Assembly: GCA_005889025.1 (NCBI GenBank)
Contig: VBCZ01000149.1
Coordinates: 1 to 9,342, forward strand
DNA from: Betaproteobacteria bacterium
GTDB lineage: Bacteria > Pseudomonadota > Gammaproteobacteria > Burkholderiales > Casimicrobiaceae
Reading direction: 5' to 3'
DNA: 9,342 bases
Position numbers and translations under genes: made by a program
Part shown: one piece after another, positions 1 to 5,315 of the stretch
Numbering within the stretch: position 1 is the stretch's first letter
How the letters are laid out: each line of letters begins with the position of its first letter
Notes under the pieces: model-generated
What the model was told of the DNA's origin: nothing
Databases searched by the model: none
The model's input: only the letters and a program-made list of their open reading frames with translations

Positions 1-56
1 ATGGCCACGATGTTGGCCTTGATCTGTGACACGATCTTCTCGCGATTCAGTTTCAT
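1..56 (-). CDS. 5' end of an unidentified gene (partial, runs off left edge)
   Basis: Read on the minus strand, an ATG at 56-54 opens a frame encoding MKLNREKIVSQIKANIVA before the window ends. A GGAG sequence lies six bases upstream of this ATG, which is ideal ribosome-binding spacing and the main reason to believe the start. The peptide is charged and looks like an amphipathic N-terminal helix, with no signal peptide or membrane segment. Eighteen residues are too few to name a family and I do not recognise it. The gene is divergent from the DUF2269 gene, so the roughly 350 bases between them should hold its promoter. Confidence 0.6.
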   Translation of the reverse strand, partial: MKLNREKIVSQIKANIVA

Positions 57-62
57 GACGTT

Positions 63-66
63 CTCC
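63..66 (-). promoter_or_regulatory. Shine-Dalgarno site of the left-edge gene
   Basis: The minus strand reads CTCGGAGAACGTC followed by ATG. GGAG is six bases from the start codon, and it is the best ribosome binding site visible in the left part of the window. It decides the start of the partial gene at 1-56. Confidence 0.55.
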
Positions 67-328
67 GAGGTTCGTGTTGGCGTGGTCTTTGGACAAGGGC
101 GAAGTTTGACAGCAAACTCCCTTCGGCCTCCTGTCGCCCCTCACCTGTTCCCGCTTACGGATCCCCGGCAGCACCTGCGCTCATCGCACCGGCCGGCTGA
201 AATCGGGCATACATCCAGCGACCTGTTACCTCTAAATCGGGCATGTCCGGCTTGCGCTCCATGCCACTGCCGTTCACTACGCCTCGACCGTCACAGGCCA
301 GTAGCCCGGGACGCGGTCCTGTGTGAGT
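67..328. other. Intergenic region without a supportable gene
   Basis: Open frames cross this stretch on both strands, but their translations are rich in Arg, Pro, His and Cys, lack a ribosome binding site and resemble no family I know. A TTGACA hexamer at 106-111 on the plus strand has no matching -10 box at normal spacing. The only structure seen is the short direct repeat at 200-244. The region probably carries the divergent promoters of the left-edge gene and of the DUF2269 gene, but neither can be placed with confidence. Confidence 0.5.
200..244. repeat. 11-bp direct repeat, 34-bp period
   Basis: AAATCGGGCAT occurs at 200-210 and again at 234-244, both times preceded by T or TG. The copies are exact over 11 bases and 34 bases apart, which is close to three helical turns. 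They lie in the non-coding gap between divergent genes. The spacing could suit a regulator binding two sites on one face of the helix, or the pair could be a remnant of a mobile element. There is no further evidence for either. Confidence 0.35.
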
Positions 329-418
329 ATGATGACGCTCAAGGACTTCGACGACGCGGTCCCGCATTCGGCCATCCAGTGGCAAATCGTTGACGAGAAG
401 CTCCCGGCACTGCAATGA
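329..418 (+). CDS. Possible short ORF coupled to the DUF2269 gene
   Basis: ATGATG at 329-334 opens a frame of 29 codons with sequence beginning MMTLKDFDDAVPHSA and ending DEKLPALQ. Its TGA overlaps the ATG of the DUF2269 gene in an ATGA arrangement (415-418). That overlap is typical of translational coupling, and the DUF2269 gene has no good ribosome binding site of its own. The composition is protein-like, unlike the surrounding frames. It could be a leader peptide, or the surviving C-terminal end of an upstream gene whose body has been lost, since an in-frame TAG lies at 302-304. I recognise no family and chance cannot be excluded. Confidence 0.25.
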   Translation: MMTLKDFDDAVPHSAIQWQIVDEKLPALQ

Positions 419-990
419 GCGCCTACGAAGCGATCAGGATTCTGCACATCCTGGGCACCGTGCTGATCTTCGGGACCGGCATGGGGACGGCGTTCTTCCT
501 GTTGATGGCGTACCGCACCGGCGATGTCGATGCGATCCGCGTCACGGCCCGCCATGTCGTCATCGCCGACTGGCTGTTCACCATGCCGGCGATCGTCCTG
601 CAGCCGATCACAGGCGCGCTGCTCATGCACATACTCGGAGTGCGCTTCGACTCGGCATGGTTTCTTGCCGTCGCGCTGCTGTATGTCGTGACAGGCCTGT
701 GTTGGATTCCGGTGGTGTTCATCCAACATCGACTTCGCGACCTCGCTCGCACCGCCGCGAGCTACGCCGCGCTGCCGCCGGAATTCCATCGAATGATGCG
801 CTGGTGGATCGTCCTGGGTGTGCCCGCGTTCACAGCGGTGCTGCTCATCGTGGTGCTCATGGTGACCCACGTGGGCATGACCGTCACTCCCTCCGCGGAC
901 ACGATGCGCGCCGAAGTCCTGCCTATGCCAACTCGCTGGCTGCGCATCGCTTCTTTCGGTTCTACAATACAGATGCAGGCTTTGCCGTGA
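415..990 (+). CDS. DUF2269 family integral membrane protein
   Basis: The 191-residue product has four hydrophobic segments, at about residues 6-28, 45-70, 76-100 and 126-150. The opening MSAYEAIRILHILGTVL fits the usual N-terminus of DUF2269 proteins (a short lead, then a K/R-x-L-H-I-L helix with a conserved histidine). The family consists of small inner-membrane proteins of unknown function, often near short-chain dehydrogenase or DoxX genes. The family core ends near residue 152; the remaining ~40 residues, including MQALP at the end, are polar, look unconserved and may be ordinary upstream DNA read through. The ATG overlaps the stop of a short ORF, and the TGA lies six bases before the cyclase ATG in the same frame. 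A two-gene operon with the cyclase is likely. Family assignment is from recalled sequence pattern. Confidence 0.8.
   Translation: MSAYEAIRILHILGTVLIFGTGMGTAFFLLMAYRTGDVDAIRVTARHVVIADWLFTMPAIVLQPITGALLMHILGVRFDSAWFLAVALLYVVTGLCWIPVVFIQHRLRDLARTAASYAALPPEFHRMMRWWIVLGVPAFTAVLLIVVLMVTHVGMTVTPSADTMRAEVLPMPTRWLRIASFGSTIQMQALP
963..968 (+). promoter_or_regulatory. Possible -10 box for the cyclase gene
   Basis: TACAAT, one base from the TATAAT consensus, lies 28 bases before the cyclase ATG in a notably less GC-rich patch (TTCTTTCGGTTCTACAAT). The best -35 candidate at 16-18 base spacing is poor (TGCGCA at 941-946). If used, it would give a short leader of about 20 bases and allow cyclase expression independent of the DUF2269 gene. 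Confidence 0.25.
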
Positions 991-996
991 TCCGCA

Positions 997-3900
997 ATGC
1001 AAGCCCTCCCCTCAGGAACAGTTACGTTTCTTTTCACCGACATCGAAGGCTCGACGCGCCTCATCGAGCAGCATCCCGATGCCATGGCAGCCGCGCAGGC
1101 GCGTCATAACGCGTTGCTCAAGAATGCCATCGACACGCATCGCGGACAAGTATTCCAGGTCGTCGGCGATGCGTTCTGCTCGGTATTCGAAAACACCGCC
1201 GACGCAGCGGGCGCGGCGCTCGATGCGCAGCGCGCGCTGCATGGCGAGAGCTGGGGCGAGATCGGCGCCATGCGCGTGCGCATGGGCTTGCATACCGGCA
1301 ACGCGGAAGCGCGCGACGGCGAATATGTCTCTTCGCTGACCGTCATTCGCGCTCAGCGAGTCGCCGCAGCGGGTCATGGCGGCCAGACGCTGCTCTCCGC
1401 CGCCGCCGCAGAGGAGCTGCGGCCCTCGCTCCCGACCGGCACCACGCTGCGCGACCTCGGTGCGCACAAGCTGCGTGGGCTCGCCGACGCGGAAAACATC
1501 TACCAGCTCGTCGCTTCCGACCTTCCGTCGGACTTTCCGCCATTGCGGGTGGAGGATGCGGGCGCGGTTTCCGGAGCGCCTTTGCGGCAGCTGGTGCGCG
1601 GCCAGCTCGTCGGGCGGGGTGGCGAGCAACAGCAGCTCAAGGCACATTGGGACCAGGCGCAGCAGGCGCGCGGGCATCTCGTTCTGCTCTCCGGCGAGCC
1701 CGGCGTGGGCAAGACCCGCCTGGCTCAGGAATTGATCGCTCACGTACAGAAAAGCGGTGCAACGCTGCTGCGCGGAGGATGCTACGAGTACGAAGCGACG
1801 ACGCCCTATCTTCCCTTTGTCGAGGCGTTTCGCGATTGGGCGCACCGGCAAAGCGCGGGCGAGCTTCGCGCCTCGCTCGGCGCGACTGCGGGAGAAATCG
1901 CCAAGTTCGCGCCGGAAATCGAGACCAAGCTTGGCGCGCTCGCCCCGAACGCGCCGCTGCCGCCGAACGAGGAGCGCTTGCGCCTGTTCGACAACGTTGC
2001 GAGATTCCTGCGCACGCTTGCGGCGGAGCGCGGTCTCCTGGTATTCATCGACGATGTGCACTGGGCGGACCAGGGCACGCTTTCGCTTTTACACTATCTG
2101 TTGCGGCATCTGCGCCACGACCGCGTGCTCATCCTCGGCGCGTATCGCGAGATCGAGCTCGATCGCGCGCATCCTCTTGCGTCGGCGCTGGTCGATTGGA
2201 ATCGCGAGCGTCTTGCCACGCGCGTCCTGCTCGGCCGACTGTCGCTCGCCGACACCGCTTCGCTGCTGGCGACGCTGTTCGGGCAGGCAAGCGTCTCCGG
2301 CGAATTCGCGTCTGCGCTGTATCGCGAGACCGAAGGCAATCCGTTTTTCATCGAGGAAGTCGTCAAGTCGCTCATCGAGCAGGGGGAGATCTATCGCGAG
2401 GGGGAGCGCTGGAAGCGCAAGGAAGCGCACGAGCTCGCGATCCCGCAGAGCGTGAAGGAGGCGATCGGCCGGCGGCTCAATCGGTTGAGCGAGCCGACCA
2501 TCGACGCGCTGCGCACCGCGGCGGCTCTGGGCAAGATCTTTGCGTTCCGCGAGCTGGCGGCCGTGTCAGCGGCGGGCGAGGACGCGCTGCTCGATTCGCT
2601 CGACGAGGCAAGCGGGGCACAGCTCATCCGCGCGCAGGCTGGCGTATCGTCCGCGGGCGACGACATGTTTGCCTTCACCCACGACAAGATCCGCGAAGTT
2701 CTGTACGAGGAGCTCAATCCGATCCGGCGCCGGCGCCTGCATCAGCGCATCGGCGAAACGCTGGAGAAGCTGCACGCCATCCCCGACGGCAACGCGCCGA
2801 GCAGCGACGAGCCCGCGCAGGACCTGGCGTATCACTTCGCGCTGGCAGGGGACCTCGCGAAGTCGTTTATGTATGCGCAGCGCGCTGCGCGCAGCGCCGA
2901 ACACGTGTTCGCGCATGACGAGGCGCTGAAATTCCTCGAGCAGGCGCGCGAGTCCGCCGACGCGCTTCACCGCAGCGCCGAAGTCGCGGCAATCGACGAG
3001 CAGATGGGCGACATTCACGAGGCGCGCGGTGTGATCCCGCTTGCAGTCGATTGCTATGAGCGCGCGTTGACCGCGACGCCCGCGCGGGAAGCGCGCGCGG
3101 CGTTGAAGACCAAGGTCGGCAACGCGTACGTTCCGACCGGCGATCCGCGAGGGCTTGCGTATCTCGAGGAAGCGCTGGTCGAGCTCGATCCGACGACGCA
3201 GACGAATGCCCTGGCGCTCGCGACAGCGCTCGTCGGCCGCTATCACCACTATCGAGCCGATCCTATGAGGGCGGTTGCGTTCCTCGAGCGAGCGCGTGCG
3301 CTGGCGGAGCCGCTGGGGAATGTCGGAACCATCGCCGGCATCTATTCTTTTCTCGCTGGCGCATACCAGCATCAGCTGTTGTACGAGGACAGCGACCGTT
3401 GGGCCCGGGCGGCCATCGCCATCGGCGAACGCGACAATTTCCCGGCGGCGATCGCTTCGGGAAACGAATTCCTGGCGGAGAACGCCGCCGGACGCGGTCA
3501 CTGGGCGGAGGCGCTCGCTTTTGCCGAAAATGACGCGGACCAGGGCCGGAGGATCGGTTCGCTCGCGCGCGCCGCGTGGAGCGCCTACCCGCACTCGCAA
3601 AGCAACCACGCCTTGGGCAATCTGCGCCAAGCGCGGGCGGAGGTTCTGGCGTCGCTCGACGTATGCGAGCAGATCGGCGAAGGCCGCCTGGCGACCTGGC
3701 TCGATCCGATGGCCGCGATCGTGTCGGCGGACCTGGGAGACGACGGCGCGGCGCGTATGCATGCCGAGCGCGGATGGGAGCGCGCGCGGCAACTCGGACA
3801 GGTCGTGCTGTCGGCCTGGGCCTCGCACGCGCTCGGCTACTCGGCGATGCGGCGCAGCGACCCCGCAGCGGCGCATGGATGGTACCGCCGATGCGCGGAG

Positions 3901-4326
3901 CTCGTGCGCGATACGGAAAACGCCGTGGCCCGAAACCTGGTCATCGCGAATACCGCTGAATCGTACCTGCTCGCGGGACAGCTCGATGAGGCCTCGCGCC
4001 TGGTCGCGCAAGCCCTCGCCCTCGCGGAATTCGGCAAGGCCCCTCACTACATCGGTCTCGCGCGACGCGTGGAAGCCCAGCTTCTCGGCGCGCAGCGGAG
4101 CTTCGATGTCGCGCTGAACGCGATCGAGCAGGCCATCGCGGGGTTCCGTCAGACAGGCAGCCGACTCGAGCTTGCCAGGGCGATGTATTACCGGGCGTCG
4201 CTGCGCTTCGAGCTCGCAGATCGCGAGTCCGCGAAAGCGGATGCGGCGAACGCCCGCGACGAGTTCGCGGCGATGGACGCGGTTCGCGATCGCGCGATGG
4301 CGGATGAGATGATCCGCGCACTCTAG
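997..4326 (+). CDS. Class III cyclase domain - STAND/AAA ATPase - TPR fusion protein
   Basis: The product has 1109 residues. Residues 8-170 form a class III nucleotidyl cyclase domain: TVTFLFTDIEGSTRL with metal-binding Asp15, then VVGDAF with the second Asp58, then RVAAAGHGGQ from Arg121. Two usual catalytic positions differ: the purine-selecting Lys is Gln54 and the transition-state Asn is Ile117, with Arg121 kept. Residues ~205-470 are an AAA/STAND-type ATPase with Walker A GEPGVGKT (233-240), Walker B LLVFIDD (Asp352/Asp353) followed by HWAD, and GNPFF (447-451). A winged-helix-like part follows to about 620 (FTHDKIRE near 560), then Ala/Leu-rich TPR-like helices to the end. There is no C-terminal LuxR helix-turn-helix, so it is not a MalT-type regulator. 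No signal peptide or membrane helix is present; a cytoplasmic signalling protein is likely. The ATG at 997 has little ribosome-binding sequence but gives the usual short lead before the cyclase motif. Confidence 0.9.
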   Translation: MQALPSGTVTFLFTDIEGSTRLIEQHPDAMAAAQARHNALLKNAIDTHRGQVFQVVGDAFCSVFENTADAAGAALDAQRALHGESWGEIGAMRVRMGLHTGNAEARDGEYVSSLTVIRAQRVAAAGHGGQTLLSAAAAEELRPSLPTGTTLRDLGAHKLRGLADAENIYQLVASDLPSDFPPLRVEDAGAVSGAPLRQLVRGQLVGRGGEQQQLKAHWDQAQQARGHLVLLSGEPGVGKTRLAQELIAHVQKSGATLLRGGCYEYEATTPYLPFVEAFRDWAHRQSAGELRASLGATAGEIAKFAPEIETKLGALAPNAPLPPNEERLRLFDNVARFLRTLAAERGLLVFIDDVHWADQGTLSLLHYLLRHLRHDRVLILGAYREIELDRAHPLASALVDWNRERLATRVLLGRLSLADTASLLATLFGQASVSGEFASALYRETEGNPFFIEEVVKSLIEQGEIYREGERWKRKEAHELAIPQSVKEAIGRRLNRLSEPTIDALRTAAALGKIFAFRELAAVSAAGEDALLDSLDEASGAQLIRAQAGVSSAGDDMFAFTHDKIREVLYEELNPIRRRRLHQRIGETLEKLHAIPDGNAPSSDEPAQDLAYHFALAGDLAKSFMYAQRAARSAEHVFAHDEALKFLEQARESADALHRSAEVAAIDEQMGDIHEARGVIPLAVDCYERALTATPAREARAALKTKVGNAYVPTGDPRGLAYLEEALVELDPTTQTNALALATALVGRYHHYRADPMRAVAFLERARALAEPLGNVGTIAGIYSFLAGAYQHQLLYEDSDRWARAAIAIGERDNFPAAIASGNEFLAENAAGRGHWAEALAFAENDADQGRRIGSLARAAWSAYPHSQSNHALGNLRQARAEVLASLDVCEQIGEGRLATWLDPMAAIVSADLGDDGAARMHAERGWERARQLGQVVLSAWASHALGYSAMRRSDPAAAHGWYRRCAELVRDTENAVARNLVIANTAESYLLAGQLDEASRLVAQALALAEFGKAPHYIGLARRVEAQLLGAQRSFDVALNAIEQAIAGFRQTGSRLELARAMYYRASLRFELADRESAKADAANARDEFAAMDAVRDRAMADEMIRAL

Positions 4327-4360
4327 GTGCTAGTTCATTTGCACGCGGTGTCTCGCGCTT
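4324..4360 (+). repeat. Degenerate half copy of the REP-like unit overlapping the cyclase stop codon
   Basis: The sequence from 4324 (TAGGTGCTAGTTCATTTGCA, then CGCGGTG) matches the left half of the intact units (TAGGTGCGAATTTATTCGCA, then CGCCGTG) at most positions. The stop codon TAG of the cyclase gene is the first three bases of this repeat. The right-hand half is not recognisable. It is probably an old decayed copy, and its insertion may have set the present end of the protein. Confidence 0.6.
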
Positions 4361-4374
4361 GACGACAGGCCGGC

Positions 4375-4443
4375 TGTAGGTGCGAATTTATTCGCACGCC
4401 GTGCCTTCGATCGAAAATGCGCCCGAATGAATTCGGGCCTACA
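4375..4443 (+). repeat. REP-like paired-hairpin unit, copy 1
   Basis: The unit is bounded by TGTAGG and CCTACA as outer inverted ends. Inside is a left hairpin TGCGAA-TTTA-TTCGCA, a central perfect palindrome TTCGATCGAA (4406-4415), and a right hairpin GCCCGAA-TGAA-TTCGGGC. Left and right halves are related sequences in opposite orientation, as in BIMEs made of two facing REP sequences. Such sequences are typical of intergenic space in Pseudomonas and related proteobacteria, where RAYT transposases are thought to mobilise them. No RAYT gene lies in the window. Confidence 0.85.
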
Positions 4444-4477
4444 AAACTGGAATAATCTCCGACTGAACCGATTTTGG

Positions 4478-4547
4478 TGTAGGTGCGAATTTATTCGTAC
4501 GCCATGCCTTCGATCGAAAATGCGCCCGAATGAATTTCGGGCCTACA
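4478..4547 (+). repeat. REP-like paired-hairpin unit, copy 2
   Basis: Same structure as copy 1, starting 103 bases later. It differs by a few substitutions (TTCGTA in place of TTCGCA in the left hairpin, CATGCC for CGTGCC) and by one extra T in the right hairpin loop, which makes the unit 70 rather than 69 bases. The central palindrome TTCGATCGAA is intact. Confidence 0.85.
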
Positions 4548-4582
4548 AACCCTGGAATAATCTCCGGCCAAACCGATTTGGG

Positions 4583-4651
4583 TGTAGGTGCGAATTTATT
4601 CGCGCACGGTGCCTTCGATCGAGAACGCGCCCGAATGAATTCGGGCCTACA
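4583..4651 (+). repeat. REP-like paired-hairpin unit, copy 3
   Basis: Same structure as copies 1 and 2, starting 105 bases after copy 2. The left hairpin reads TGCGAATTTATTCGCGCA, the central palindrome has one change (TTCGATCGAG), and the right hairpin GCCCGAATGAATTCGGGC is intact. It ends 32 bases before the nnrU-family start codon. Confidence 0.85.
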
Positions 4652-4683
4652 ATCCCCGAATAACCGTTCGGACCCACCCGATC

Positions 4684-5262
4684 ATGACCCTCCTTGTTAT
4701 CGGCCTTGTCATCTTTCTTGGCGTCCATTCGGTGCGCATGGTCGCGAACGACTGGCGGACTGCGCAGATCGCGCGCATTGGCGAAGGGCCGTGGAAGGGC
4801 CTCTACTCGCTGGCGTCGGCGGTCGGGCTGGTGCTGATCATATGGGGCTATGGCGCGGCCCGCGCCAGTCCCACGATCCTGTGGAATCCGCCGGAGTGGA
4901 CGAAACAATTGACCATCGTGCTCACCCTCGTCGCTTTCGTGCTAATCGCAGCGGCGTACGTTCCGGGCACGCGGATGAAGGCGTGGCTGGGTCACCCGAT
5001 GGTCGCCGGCGTGAAAGTCTGGGCGCTGGCGCATCTGATCGCGAATGGAACGCTTGCCGCTGTGATCCTGTTCGGCAGCATTCTCGTCTGGGCGATCATG
5101 GACTTCGCCGTGTCGCGGCGTCGCGATCGTGCTGCAGGTGTGGCTTATCCGGCGGGCACGCTGGCGGGCGACGCGATCGCCGTGTTTGTCGGTGTCATCG
5201 CGTGGGTCATATTCGCATTCTTTCTGCACGGATGGCTCATCGGCGTGCGCCCGCTGGGATAG
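4684..5262 (+). CDS. NnrU family membrane protein
   Basis: The 192-residue product has hydrophobic segments at about residues 2-15, 42-58, 76-94, 111-139 and 163-185. Typical NnrU features are visible: the first helix ending in GVHSVRM (His15), HPMVAGVKVWALAHLIANG (His104, His117), and a final helix with His182. NnrU was named for its link to nitrite and nitric oxide metabolism in denitrifiers, but homologs occur widely and the biochemical role is unsettled. The plant carotene isomerase Z-ISO is a relative that binds heme through histidines, so a heme role is conceivable. No other denitrification gene is nearby. The ATG follows the REP array by 32 bases and has no obvious ribosome binding site; the product length is close to the family's usual size. 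It converges on the peptidase gene. Confidence 0.88.
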   Translation: MTLLVIGLVIFLGVHSVRMVANDWRTAQIARIGEGPWKGLYSLASAVGLVLIIWGYGAARASPTILWNPPEWTKQLTIVLTLVAFVLIAAAYVPGTRMKAWLGHPMVAGVKVWALAHLIANGTLAAVILFGSILVWAIMDFAVSRRRDRAAGVAYPAGTLAGDAIAVFVGVIAWVIFAFFLHGWLIGVRPLG

Positions 5263-5291
5263 CCGCGATCCTGCAGTGGCTTGACTATTGC

Positions 5292-5311
5292 CGAGGCCAC
5301 GGGTTGCCTCG
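5292..5311. terminator. Hairpin between convergent genes
   Basis: CGAGGC and GCCTCG form a perfect six-base-pair stem around the eight-base loop CACGGGTT. It lies in the 53-base gap between the NnrU and peptidase stop codons. Neither strand shows a run of T after the stem, so it is not a classic intrinsic terminator. It may still act as a shared 3' end for both transcripts. Confidence 0.4.
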
Positions 5312-5315
5312 AGCC

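Larger units (their letters stand above)
4324..4680. repeat. Tandem REP array filling the cyclase/NnrU intergenic gap
   Basis: Three intact units and one decayed half unit fill almost the whole gap between two genes on the same strand. The spacers at 4444-4477 (34 bases) and 4548-4582 (35 bases) are also alike, sharing CTGGAATAATCTCCG and AACCGATTT. The sequence after copy 3 (GAATAACCG near 4658) looks like a decayed start of the same spacer. The repeating unit is therefore about 104 bases including spacer, which points to tandem amplification rather than separate insertions. The strong hairpins could stop or dampen transcription from the cyclase gene into the next gene, or protect the upstream mRNA 3' end. 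No gene was found in this stretch. Confidence 0.8.

Noticed and set aside
151..158. GTAAGCGG on the minus strand as a possible IS66-type element end
   Set aside because: Only a few bases match what I recall of IS66 termini. The downstream peptide MKLNREKIV does not resemble the first gene of that family, and no partner end or target duplication is visible.
1..393. Open frame on the plus strand from the first base
   Set aside because: It runs antisense through the well-supported start of the left-edge gene, is rich in Arg, Pro, His and Cys, and has no ribosome binding site or family resemblance.
2566..4047. Long minus-strand frame of 493 codons inside the cyclase fusion gene
   Set aside because: It is antisense to the coding TPR region and Arg-rich, as expected for shadow frames in GC-rich DNA. 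The plus frame has clear domain motifs.
997..4326. MalT/LuxR-type ATPase regulator
   Set aside because: The ATPase-TPR layout is similar, but there is no C-terminal helix-turn-helix; the protein ends in TPR-like helices and carries an N-terminal cyclase domain instead.
4375..4651. CRISPR array
   Set aside because: The repeats are ~70 bases, internally palindromic, and their spacers are nearly identical to each other, the opposite of a CRISPR array.
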